Below, in pieces: positions 21,356 through 31,543 of a DNA stretch of 64,000 nucleotides. Source of the stretch: Sarocladium kiliense (taxonomy: Eukaryota > Ascomycota > Sordariomycetes > Hypocreales > Sarocladiaceae). Each line of letters begins with the position of its first letter. Positions within the stretch are counted from its first letter, which is position 1. The notes under the pieces are model-generated. The model worked only from the letters and a program-made list of their open reading frames with translations. It was not told the origin of the DNA and made no database searches. The position numbers and the translations under genes were made by a program. The DNA is taken from contig JAUZTG010000001.1 of the NCBI GenBank assembly GCA_030734395.1, forward strand, positions 1 through 64,000. Reading direction: 5' to 3'.

Positions 21356-23000
21356 CTAGATCTCAAGGTTATCGATTTTCTCGACCGGCGACCGAGAAGA
21401 CTCAACCAACATAGCTTCCGTTGGTCGAAGGCTGCCAAGCAGAGTAACGACATCGCCAGCTTTCGCCTTGCTGAAAGCCTCGATCAGCCGTCCGAGCAGC
21501 AAAAACATAGTCAGGAACACGACAGCATCAAAGAATAAGCCCTTCTGGCCCATGGAATAATCATCGGCTAATTAGCTAGTATTAATAGCAAGGACAGCGA
21601 TGGAGTAGAAGTAGGTAATCGAGATTCCCAAAGACATGAGCATATCCATGCTTCCGAAATAATAAAACCGTCGAAGGATGGGAGTGGTACTTCCGGCCTC
21701 CAGAGAGCCTTGACCTCCGCGTATATCCAACAGTGGAACAAGTCGGCAGCGAAGAAGTAGACCGGTGTTGCGGTGATGAAAAAGGCCCACTCGGATCTGG
21801 TGGCTTTATCGGCCCACATCGGCTCCATGAGGTGCTTTTAAACGCGGTTGTTGTCAGGGACGAGGCCCATATACACGACGCCGACGACGAAGGTCGGAAT
21901 GGCGGCTATAACGGAAAGTATTAGACGTCGAGCGATGCGCCATTGTTGACGTCGATGCATTTTCTGCGAACGCTCTCCAGGGTCGGCGGATGATAGATGG
22001 AAACCTTGAATGACTCGACGACTCGGGCTATAGTGTCGAGGATATGTCGAATCATGAACCCCGGAGTTGACGGCAGGTATTTGATCTTCATTTCATTGTT
22101 GGCCGTCGTAGGGTGCTTCACCACCGTCATGTTGTTCCCATATATGCTAAGTGCATCCAAGATTCTGGAGGGGCAGTGCTCGCAATACATGCCATCAATC
22201 TTGAGGGTGACCGACCTCTCATGCTCAAGCTCCTTGGTTTAGCGCATATCCTCAAAATCGTTGAGTTTTGCCGTATAGCCAACGTCTTCAATGATCCTGG
22301 CGATCTGGTCCTGGCGGTCTGCGCCTTCGAACAGGACAGAAGCGCTATTGGAGAGCAGATTGACGTCGACCTTCTTGATCCATACATAGCGATTCAAGGC
22401 CTCGCTGATGGCCCCGACGCACGAGCTACAAGTCATCCCCCCTATCGCGTAAGACGACTGCCACGTATCGACCGGCGAAGATGACTTGGACGGTTTAGGG
22501 CTTTCAATATGTTCGCATTCATCGAGTTCCGCAACATAGCCGGTGCTTCTCACTGTCTTGAGAACCTCATCGATACGCTGCTTGTCCTAGAAGACGACAG
22601 CCGCACTGCTGTTGAGGAGATTGACGTTGGCGGATTAGATCCAAGGCTTCGATCGCAACGCTTCGGTGATCTTGCCGACGCAGGAGCTGCAAGACATACC
22701 GTGGATCGACACAGCGGCTCGAACCATGGCGCTTGTCGGTTGCTCGGAAACTACTTTATGGGGCGCGGCCAGGCTGTGCTTCTTGCCCGCGGCTTGGCGC
22801 AGGTGGGTGTCGGCCTTCTCCGCAACATCGGTCGATATCGAGGCTGCGTCTCCGTAGAGCTCTGCGCGACAAGCGTTGCATTTCTCAATATGCAAAACAT
22901 TTTGCTCGTGGGCCTCGTGCTTTCGGGGGGTGTCGGACGAACTCAATCGCTGAAGGAGGGCGCCCACAGATTGTCTACCCGGGGCGTCCTTTCCTCTGCA
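21356..23000 (-). pseudogene. Truncated copper-transporting P1B-type ATPase
   Basis: Minus-strand fragments give three heavy-metal-associated domains in order: GMSCSSCVGKITEAL (about 22650-22700), GGMTCSSCVGAISEAL (about 22415-22450) and a diverged third with GMYCEHCPSRILDAL (about 22160-22190). They are followed by pieces of the first membrane helices (MDMLMSLGISITYFYS, FFDAVVFLTMFLLLGRLIE). The rest of the pump (CPC, DKTGT, hinge motifs) is absent; the frame ends at 21356 against the ZIP upstream region. Internal stops look like CAA/CAG to TAA/TAG changes, with frameshifts as well. An LTR-like insert (23001-23407) abuts its 5' end. It was probably a CCC2/CrpA-like copper exporter. Confidence 0.8.
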
Positions 23001-23407
23001 TGTTACAAACGTAACTAACGCAGGCCTACAGGATGGGCCGCTCAGCGTACGACACCACGGACAAGCTACACGTGTGGGGGCCAGGAGCAGGGAATGAGTC
23101 ACGTGCCAAGTTACGTGACCTCCTAGAATCACAGATAGGAAGTGATCCTCTTAGAGGATCACCAACCTAAAGTAGAGAATACTATAGTAATATATAAGAA
23201 GTAGCTAGAGACTAGAATCCAACACAGAGGACTAGTTCCTTAGTGTTTAATCTAAGCATTCTACTACTATCAAATAAGAGTAATACCTCCTAACGATTAT
23301 CTGTGATTAATACTGCTCGACTACTAATATATCTATAGCTTAGGTCAAGACCTAGCTTACCCTGGACAGACAACTTACGACAAATCTTACCAAGGCCGAT
23401 CGTTACA
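23001..23407. mobile_element. Solo LTR-like element, copy A
   Basis: About 407 bp, starting TGTTACAAACGTAAC and ending near GATCGTTACA. It matches 46371-46736 along its length, including a TATATAAGAAGTAGCTAGAG promoter-like core. Copy A is AT-shifted relative to copy B (C-to-T and G-to-A differences), as expected of RIP. No clear 5-bp target duplication is seen and no internal retrotransposon domain is attached. It separates the broken Cu-ATPase from the motif-bearing upstream region. Confidence 0.7.
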
Positions 23408-23539
23408 GTACAGATACCTTACAGCGATGTGTTGATGTCCGTGTCCCATGGTCCACATGCTTGCCACATTGATGTGAGTCCAAAGTGGTGAGAAATGCGG
23501 GGCACCTGGAAGCGCCTCACTTGTTTGTCAGGGGGACAT

Positions 23540-23554
23540 GAGGTATTTGTGCGG
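23540..23554 (+). promoter_or_regulatory. Putative metal-response motif 1 (GAGGTATTTGTGCGG)
   Basis: This is the reference copy of the 15-bp motif. It lies upstream of the Cu-ATPase relic. The TTTGTGC core is reminiscent of, but not identical to, Mac1/MacA-type copper sites (TTTGCTC, TGTGCTCA; from memory). Confidence 0.55.
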
Positions 23555-23925
23555 AGTCTGAGGAAGGCGCGCGTTCCCTGGGCTAAGCGAATTCCACATG
23601 GCAGCAATCTCAGCACGGATACAGACACAGACTGTACGGATATACCTCAAGCCCCCTGCTGAATGACAAAACCGCACATTAACCGCAAACCGGGAAGACA
23701 GAGAGATCAAGCTACAGAGACGAACCAGACATGCATGCGTGGGCTTCGCCAGGGAAGACAAAATTTGAGAACCGATTTACATTAACTTCAGTTGCCTTAT
23801 TGACTCAGCCACCGGGCGTTAATAAATTGTGTGTGTATATGTGTGTACGTATATTAAGTGCTGACGCAACACATCTTCAGCCCCCACCCACTGGCGGATC
23901 GGCAGATGATTCCCTCCATAAAAAC

Positions 23926-23940
23926 GCGGCATTTGTGCGG
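23926..23940 (+). promoter_or_regulatory. Putative metal-response motif 2 (GCGGCATTTGTGCGG)
   Basis: Differs from copy 1 at two positions. Same orientation, same intergenic region. Confidence 0.55.
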
Positions 23941-24000
23941 AGACTAATGCTGCTGTGGCTATTACAGCTCTGGAACTACTGAACCTAAGCAGGGAGGAAC

Positions 24001-24015
24001 GAGGCATTTGTGCGG
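24001..24015 (+). promoter_or_regulatory. Putative metal-response motif 3 (GAGGCATTTGTGCGG)
   Basis: Differs from copy 1 at one position. A weaker relative (CTGTATTTGTGCCG) follows at about 24258. Confidence 0.55.
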
Positions 24016-24425
24016 GTTTTAGCGTGGTTTTGGCTTGGGCGGCATCGACTAGGGAACAGCCGATTGGCTAGTTCTACACCAGTGTTCTCTCCCATTTACC
24101 GAGCAAACACTGCAGCACTCTTCTGCATTGATTCCCAGTGACGCGCGATGGCGAAAGTCGGATGGCTCGTCAATGAATTGCAGACACAGGCGAAGATGGC
24201 GAGATGGTAGAAAACATGTCGAATCCGAGTCCATTTTTGGACCCATCGTCAAGGCAGGCTGTATTTGTGCCGTCGCTGTACTAGGCTCTTAGATCCTCCA
24301 CAGGAGGCCGTTTCCTTTGAGTTCGACCATGGTGTTATTGGGGGAGGAGTTGTCGGCATCTAGACGGGCTTCTTAAAGGGACATCTGTCATGGAGGAACG
24401 GTGATTCAAATCTGACTTCGCGCAG

Positions 24426-25477
24426 TTAAAGAAGAGCCATGATAAGATGGTCCAGACAAATGCTTGCACCGCCGGTCGCTGGTTCGTGGGGATCAAATCC
24501 AGTGAGATATTTGTCCCTGCCGGCTCCAGTGGACTGCCAGTACTCCATGCTTTTCCAGAGCTTCTGTGGATCTTGAAGCCTCTGCCCACCCTGGCATATT
24601 TCCTGACCGCGGAGGAAGACAACGAATGGGTATGTCCATTGAGGGCCTTCGGCTGCGTGTGTGTAGAAGGGCAGGGCATTGACAGGCACCTTGACGAGAA
24701 TGTAGTAGTCAGTCATGTATGTCTGTTTGACCAGCTCTCCGAGTCGGATTCCGTCTTGAGTAGACAAGCTGCCCCCTTCTTCAATATCTCGACCATCGCT
24801 CCGGAGCATTTGCATGCCCTCGCCAAAGGGAATGAGAGGCGTCTCGTTGTGCCACACGACGTCGCTACTAGCCCACTGCTCACGCATAGCCTGGAGCTCA
24901 GGAACAGACTGCACAGCAAAGAAAATGGACTTCAGGGCTGCGTCGACAACCTGGATGTGATCATGGTAGGGTCGTCTGAGGGTCATTCCGATGTCAAGGC
25001 TGATGCTTTCGGTGAGACTCTGTTGGACATTGGAATGAATCGCGTGGAAGACGGGGCCGGTCTGACGAGTCAGCAGGTTAGCGGTGAAATGCAATCGACC
25101 TGCTACTGTTGGCGGCGTACCTCGTACACTTTCCTGAAGCCAGCTGCTATCGCCATCTGTCCAGCCAACTGCGAGCTTCGCGCCAGTGATGCCGTGCGAC
25201 CATAATAGTCCATCTCGAATAGCTCTGCGCTGCTTTCTGTCGCTGCTGGCTGTAACTTAGGCGTATGGATCTCGATGAATCCTAGACCCTCGAGTACCTC
25301 CCGGAAAGTCCGAAGAATCATGGCACGAACGCGGAAGATATCCCTACTGGAAGGTCGACAAAGGTCAAGAACGCGGGCAGATGGCCTCGACTCTACCTCC
25401 TCCGCCTGGGTTTCCTCATTTTGGATTCTCCGCCGTTCATGTATCTCATCGAACGGTTCTGCGCGGCTCGCGAACAT
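24426..25477 (-). CDS. Degenerate aspartyl-tRNA synthetase paralogue (two exons, about 330 aa)
   Basis: Class II AspRS catalytic domain, minus strand. Exon 1 (25477-25121) and exon 2 (25061-24426) join in frame over a 59-nt intron (GTACGC donor, GCTAACC branch, CGTCAG acceptor) to give VYETGPVFHAIHSN. Family landmarks are clear: FIEIHTPKLQPAATES (motif 1 region), FGEGMQML, GELVKQTYMTDYYIL, FLRGQEICQGGQRLQD and GGASICLDHLIM (motif 3). The catalytic Arg of motif 2 (FRAE in active enzymes) is His here, and the motif 3 Arg (usually ER or DR) is also His. No N-terminal OB-fold anticodon domain is found upstream. It is therefore unlikely to charge tRNA normally. It is either a repurposed paralogue or a RIP-damaged copy; both Arg-to-His changes fit G-to-A. 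Confidence 0.75.
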
Positions 25478-26067
25478 ATCCTGTTTTCCTTACCTTCCTC
25501 TGTTTTGCTGCGTCGCCCTGGTATCCTGTTGTCGTATCCGCGGGAGGGTTGTTTCGCTAAAGAAGATGTTAGGAAGTTTAGTTAGGAGAGTCAAAGCCAT
25601 TCGTCTGTTGTTAGGACGCCATTAACAGCATTAGACGAAGTGAGCCGAGGCCCGCCCCCGGAAACTTCGACCTGTTTGTCACCGAGGGCTCAGCCTCTGT
25701 CGCCACTTCGCTTCAAATGCCATAACCGATGTGTGACGTTACCGATATCTGACTAGTCTGATTGCCTTTGCCATCTGTGATTGATTCATTGCCCCTATCT
25801 CTCGTTATTACGTATTGTCGTTATCACGTCTCTGCCCAGATGTCGCAATCGTTTCTGCGGACAGGCTGTGTCATTCAGTTTGCTATCAAATGCCAAATGT
25901 ATCGCCTTGCTAGGATGTCAAGATGAAAGGCGGGTTGGTATCTAGTCTGTTAAACCACTTGCATGCAATGCCAGATGCTTGGACGCGCCTAGTGTGGCTG
26001 GACACTACAGGATCGAGGCGAGACATGTCAGAACGGGCGGCCGCAGCAGCTAAGACAACGCTAAACC

Positions 26068-26082
26068 CCGCACAAATACCTC
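26068..26082 (-). promoter_or_regulatory. Putative metal-response motif 4, upstream of the multicopper oxidase
   Basis: On the minus strand this reads GAGGTATTTGTGCGG, identical to motif 1. It lies about 290-305 bp upstream of the oxidase ATG. Confidence 0.6.
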
Positions 26083-26126
26083 ATTTCTGCTCCTAGCATA
26101 CCCCTGCCGATGCATTGATCCAGCCA

Positions 26127-26141
26127 CCGCACAAATACCGC
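26127..26141 (-). promoter_or_regulatory. Putative metal-response motif 5, upstream of the multicopper oxidase
   Basis: On the minus strand this reads GCGGTATTTGTGCGG, one change from motif 1. It lies about 232-246 bp upstream of the oxidase ATG and 45 bp from motif 4. Confidence 0.6.
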
Positions 26142-26372
26142 ACACAGTACATGCAGAGTACGTACCTGTTGAGAAGTCGATCAAGTCTGGGAAACTCGAA
26201 GTCACCCCGTGTGTCTGATTGGAGTCATTGGGCTTTGAACTTTTCAACCCTTCAGTCTGTTTCCCATTATATCAAGACTCTTTCAATTTTGGTGTAAGTC
26301 ACTCGTAGGCGAGAATGCAGCACATAATATGTCGGCCTGAGCAACTAATTCCTTCTGAGAGTAGTCAGGAAC

Positions 26373-28942
26373 ATGCGCGTCTATCCTGGAAAGGTCGTGG
26401 CATCTATTGCCGTCGTCCTTCATGCCGTTGGTGCGAGAGCCGCCCTCCGAAAATTCAGCTTCAAACTCCACAGCGCTTCCAACTCTCCAGGTACGCGGGG
26501 TCTTTGTGACCCTCGCCTTACTCCCATGTCCAATCGAGCAATTCAACTGACGAGGACAATCGTGCCATAGATGGGTTCGAGCGCGACGTGTACCTTATCA
26601 ACGGCCAGCAGCCGGGGCCTCTGATTGATGTCGATGAAGGAGACGAAGTCGAGGTTTTCGTTCAGAATGATTTGAAGGTGGAAAGTACGCTTCACTGGCA
26701 TGGTTAGTCGTCTTCCCCTGACTGGACCGGTCGTGCAAAAGAATAGCCGCTGAGAGACTCTCCTGACCAGGCCTGTTGCAGCGAGGAAGCCCCCATATGG
26801 ATGGTGTTCCCGGCGTGACACAGGTAAGATCGGTCCCTCGTACGAAGGAATAACTCTGGCTGAGACTCCCAAGGACCCTATTCCTCCGGGTGGCAATTTC
26901 ACCTACCGATTTACCACTGAGACCGAGTATGGATTTTTCTGGTATCATTCCCATTTCCGTGCTTATTACAACGACGCTATTCGCGGCCCACTTCTCATCC
27001 GACCCGCCGCGTCACGCAAACGCCCCTTCGCGAAGTTAGCTCGCAATGACGGCGAGGCTAAAGCTCTCCTGGCCGCCGAACGAGAGTCGACAAACATACT
27101 CCTGAATGACTGGACGCACGAACTCTCAGATGTGATATTTGCGAGATATCTGAAGACCGGTGCATTTCCATCATGCGTCGACAGCATCTTGGCTAACGGC
27201 CAAGGGAGGGTGGAATGCTTGCCGGATAGCATCCTCGAATCTGGCCCTGGGCTCGGAATAGAGCCGGAACAGTCGAGGACAACAGTGGAGCAATCAACCG
27301 CCATGCCTGACATGCCGTCTATGTCGGATATGTCAGACATGCCGAGCATGGACATGTTGAAGCGGAGAGAGATGCACGACATGACCATGGGCCCCTCTAT
27401 GAGCTCAGAAGAGTCCCAGCCATCGTCCACAATGTCGATGGATAACCCCGCTGCCACATCGCACTCACCGGGAATGTCAGGCATGGACTCTCTAGGCCCC
27501 CGGGGCTGCATGCCTCCCATGATGTTCAAGCCTGGGTTCAACATGTCTTCACTACCGCCAGAGACCTGCACCAACACCACCTCATCCTTGTTAAGTATCT
27601 CCGCAGACCCGTCAAAAGGTTGGCTGGCCCTCAATTTGGTCAATTCTGGCGCTGTCAGTGCTCTAAGGGTATCCTTGGATAATCATTCAATGTTTGTCTA
27701 TGCTGCCGATGGTCTTTACACCAGGCTGCAAGAGGTTAATGTGAGTACATCCCGGCCGTTTCACGCTTTCCCCCTGACTCAATTCGATTAGGTACTCCAC
27801 ATGGAACTTGGTCAGCGTTATTCCGTTATGGTCAAGCTCAATAGACCGCGTCGGGATTACTACCTGAGATTCGCCACTTTCCCCAGTGGCGATATGCAGC
27901 AGGTCCTCGAAGGCCGGGCGATCGTATCATATGATGTGAGCGTTCCGATCTCCAAGAACCACGAGTCTCGCCGATCCGCGCTAAAGCTCTAGTGACTAGA
28001 CCAGCAACGGCTCTACAGACGATAAGGCCAAAGACCCGCCTAGCAGTTGGATGTACATCAACGGAACAGCCAAAGCCGACGCCAAGCTGCTTAATCTCTC
28101 AGCACTCGCCCCATTCGAGAAGAAGAATTCGCCGCCTCCAGGGCCAGCTGACAGAACCCTGTCTCTGATTGTCAATCAGACGGATGTCGTGACCTGGGCG
28201 ATTGACCGTGCACCTTACAAGGAGCCGGATGTCCCTATCGTATATGGAGATATCTCCGACGGCTGGAATTCGAACACGACCAGACACTTGCCAATCAATT
28301 CGACCATTGACATTATCATGGGTATTTCGAATAAGTCTATGGATATGGTGCGCTAGAAAACACCCCTTGTCGCTTCACTTCAGAGCTCTTCCTGAAGCAC
28401 CAACCTGGTGACCGAGACTGACATATTTGAGCAGATGGGCCATCCGATCCACCTTCACGGCCATAAATTCTGGGTTCTAGGCTCCGGTGTCGGGTCTTTC
28501 CCCTACGACGCCATCGAGGATGCGCCAGAGGAACTGATCAACCTTCGGGACCCTCCGTATCGCGACACCACCGGGCTTCCTTCCCAGGGCTGGGCTGTGA
28601 TCCGGTAAGACCTCCCAGCATTTTAATATTTGACTGGTGCTGAGAACTCGCCATCCAGATATGTCACTGATAATCCTGGTGCGTGGATCTTCCATTGCCA
28701 TCTGCAATGGCACATTGCTGTAAGTGATTTCACAATGATGCAATCAATCCAACGTGCTTAATTGAAAACCATAGGTTGGGATGGCAATGGTCCTTGTCGA
28801 AGGCGGAGACCAACTTCCTGCCTTAGTTGGACAATACAACAAAACCGTCGACAGCAGAGGAGCAGCCACCTCTATCAATGGCTGTCTCCGCTCTACTGTG
28901 GCCGCTGCCGTCGTAGTTGGAGTCATGGCGGTGTGGTTTTAA
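26373..28942 (+). CDS. Secreted multicopper oxidase with Met-rich insert (9 exons, 686 aa)
   Basis: Laccase/ferroxidase-type oxidase that reduces O2 using four coppers. Exons: 26373-26490, 26571-26702, 26771-26823, 26874-27740, 27792-27935, 28000-28347, 28435-28604, 28659-28719, 28775-28942. Every join keeps the frame open; the 26824-26873 intron (AAG acceptor) is the least certain. Copper ligands are complete: HWHG 81-84, WYHSH 124-128, HPIHLHGH 557-564, HCHLQWH 623-629, with Met634 at the axial type-1 position. A hydrophobic N terminus (VVASIAVVLHAVGARA) is a likely signal peptide. The C terminus ends in a short hydrophobic tail (STVAAAVVVGVMAVWF), like a GPI signal. Residues 245-306 hold about 15 Met in MPDMPSMSDMSDM-like repeats, as in bacterial CueO/PcoA copper oxidases. 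Two metal motifs lie upstream. The likely role is cuprous or ferrous oxidation at the cell surface. Confidence 0.88.
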
Positions 28943-29500
28943 TCACCTGCTTCTGCTGTAACTGAGGCTATGTTTGATGTAATCCTCTTGGGCTACTCAG
29001 TTGCATGCGTTATTTACTTTCGACGAAAACAAACTCTCAATTTTCTGGCTCCATTGTCTGGCATCTGACGGACAGTACCCCATGAGGCTTGATAGAACAT
29101 AGAGCGCCTTGGCACATTCTTATTAGCACGATCTTGCCCGACTCTTCGCCCGCCTCCTGGAGCACTGGTAATTGCCCTCGGGGAAGCATTAGCTTGTGCA
29201 TGCTGTGTGTTCTCCCTACATGAAATACTGTGATAGACTAGGCAGAACGAGATCAAATTGAGGGCCATACTGCCAACGCCGATCGACATTTGCATGGATG
29301 TTGTGGAGAGAATTTGCAAAGTCGGTAACAGCATGGGCCTGTTGTTACAGCCACGACGGTTTTGGGTTGTCTCAGACGCTACTGATATATTCCAGGTAAG
29401 CTACAATCCTCGCTGGCCATTCCCGACCAGCAACGTAAGACCATTGATCTCTGCATTTCGTTAGAGTCATGAGCTGCGTTTGTATTGGCCATAAGTCAAG
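28943..29500. other. Convergent intergenic region
   Basis: 3' flanks of the multicopper oxidase (plus) and copper-fist factor (minus). No gene and no metal motif is seen. Confidence 0.5.
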
Positions 29501-30613
29501 CTACTGAATATCTGGACCTGGCGGCTCAGGCAACACCACGTTGAGGGGGCCCGCGCTGTGTCGCAACATCTCATCAGAAGTACCAAAGTCTCCAATATCT
29601 GGCGCTCCCTCCCAATTAAACGTGGCGGTGTGAGCTGGGTTCGGCTGAGGTAACCAATAAGAAGTGTCGTCGTAGTGAGTCCAGCTGAGGCTGATGGAGT
29701 CCAGATCCGCACTGTTTGTTGCACTTGATAGGCCGCCGAAGAGCTCGAGACTGGTGTCTTCCGGAGCCATGCCCATACTGGACGGGTTGGGCAGGGGTGG
29801 CTGTGTGCCGAGCTGCCGGGCAGAGGAAAGAGTGTTGCTCTCGTCCGCACCAGGCGCCGCAGTCTCGAACGTCACCCCCTCCTGCTCTCGATATGAGCCA
29901 TGCACCGCCAAGAGCGGGGCTCGAAGCTCCCAGTTGTTCACGCGGGGATCATTGTGGACTGATCCTCTGTCCAGGTTGCTCGTATTGTGAAGAGAGGGAT
30001 CGTAGTTGAAGTTGGAAATCCCGCTCTGCGTCGTGGCAATGCCATGTATGGGCGCTTGATTGTAGTAATCCGCGTCCCACGTCAGGGGGTATGAGAGATT
30101 TGCTGGACCGCCCCTGGCAGGTTCCATCTGAAAGTCGGGTCCAGGGACCTTGCCGAGTTGCGGTTCTTGTTTCTTGTGAGCGCAGATGCAGCGTTCGCCG
30201 TAGTGGCAATAGCACCTCTCTATGCAGAAGACCAGAGTTAGAGCTCAGACATGGCGATGCATGTATGGCGAGCTCACCTTTGTCACCATCCGTGGATTCC
30301 TTCGGCTTCATGTGAGCAGGTGTCAATCTCCCACACCCGCACTTGATATGAGCAGAGCGCGTCTTACGCATGGTGCGACAATGCTGGCATTGCGAGACGG
30401 GTCGGCCTTTCTTGGGAACAACTTGCAGAGGACGATCTTGTTTTTGGTTCGAAACTTAGTATAAAGAACTTATAAATCGCATCCTAGACCCCTAGCAGAA
30501 GAACTGTGATAGCTGCTAGATTCACAAATATGCTTACCATGATGCTGGCAGTCCCTGACTCGGTGACCGCGAATACATCCTTCGCAAGCGTAAGTTTCCC
30601 CGTTGACTATCAT
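29501..30613 (-). CDS. Copper-fist transcription factor A (3 exons, 317 aa)
   Basis: Exons are 30613-30538, 30436-30278 and 30219-29501, with introns of 101 and 58 nt; both joins are in frame. The N terminus MIVNGETYACEGCIRGHRV then CQHHDRPL, KKGRPVSQCQHCR and HIKCGCG is a full copper-fist domain: C-x2-C..C-x-H zinc site, GRP minor-groove segment and the CxxC/CxC cluster that binds Cu(I). A second Cys cluster follows (CYCHYGERCICAH, C-x-C-x5-C-x-C-x-H), like the regulatory repeats of Mac1/GRISEA/AceA-type proteins. The rest is a low-complexity Ser/Pro/acidic region that may activate transcription. It converges on the multicopper oxidase. It probably senses copper and regulates the neighbouring metal genes; whether it responds to excess or shortage cannot be read from sequence. 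Confidence 0.9.
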
Positions 30614-31543
30614 GAGGCAAAGTTGAATTCAGCGTGAAGAGTAGGGTAGAGGTAGATGATGAATTTTATAGCTCTGCGATAGTCAAAAGAATGTGAAGGA
30701 GAGAAGGCTAATCCAAATAGGTGCTGAGGTAATAAATGACTTATGAGATCAATGCCAGTACATCTATGCTGGTCTCGATTGGTGATGACGTAAACGCTCG
30801 TGACGGCCAGGCGTCCAATAATTTCAGTTGGTGTATGGAGACCCGTGCCTCCTAAATTTCACCCGCGGCCCCCGCTTTCCGCCCATCCAACTACTACCCC
30901 TATGCGCGGGATTCGTTTCGACGAAACGAGAGTGCGAGGTACGCGGCTCGAGTATGAGCAGGCCACCGCTGGACCCCGTACCCATGGTCGTTGGCGGGCA
31001 AAGGGGAGATTACGGTCAAACGAAACGAGAGAACCCCCATGTCGCACGCTGATCAAGTGATTGGCGGGCCGTCCCCGTGGGGTTACCGGAAGAAGCAATG
31101 CTAAAGGTAAAAACCCCAGACCACCGGGGTTCTGTAATCTCTCTCTACACCGGTCTCATCGACATGCTGACCGGATATGAGAAGCGCAGAAATAAGGCGA
31201 AGTAAAAGGGTCAGTATAGAGCCGATGACGAGGACGAAGGTAAGAAACAAAGCACTCAGGAAAACCCTTAGGCTTTGCGTTGGACGGACGAGAAGACGGG
31301 AAGGAAGGCGGGAAGGAATGAAGGAAGAAAGGAAGTAAGTATAACAGGAAAGCGGCAAGGCGGCCGAACGGCAAGTAGATAGGCGAGCAGGGCAGAGAGG
31401 TAAGCGTAGCTAGGGTGATGTAGACGGAGGACGGATAGGGGTTCGAAGAGTAAATGAGAAGTTAACGATAAAATCGACTCAGTTAGTAGACTCGAAGCCT
31501 CACACATGACCTCCACTGCCTGTACTCGCTTCTGTCGTCGACC
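30614..31543. other. Gene-free region between copper-fist A and the helicase relic
   Basis: Divergent 5' flanks. 31270-31340 is purine-rich (GGAAGG repeats). I see no metal motif close to the copper-fist A start and no supportable gene. Confidence 0.5.

Larger units (their letters stand above)
23408..24425. other. Upstream region of the Cu-ATPase with repeated metal-motif sites
   Basis: There is no supportable gene in this stretch. It lies between the 5' end of the Cu-ATPase relic and the 3' end of the AspRS-like gene and carries three strong copies and one weaker copy of the GAGGTATTTGTGCGG-like motif, so it is best read as the pump's original promoter, now separated from it by an LTR. Confidence 0.6.
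25478..26372. other. Intergenic region between AspRS-like and multicopper oxidase genes
   Basis: These divergent genes share about 900 bp. A short frame starting MALTLLTKLPNIFF (minus, from about 25600) could be a 5' exon of the AspRS-like gene but does not join cleanly. Two metal-motif copies lie on the oxidase side. Confidence 0.5.

Noticed and set aside
24447..25205. 252-codon plus-strand frame
   Set aside because: Exactly antisense to the AspRS-like exons, which carry recognisable motifs and a proper intron.
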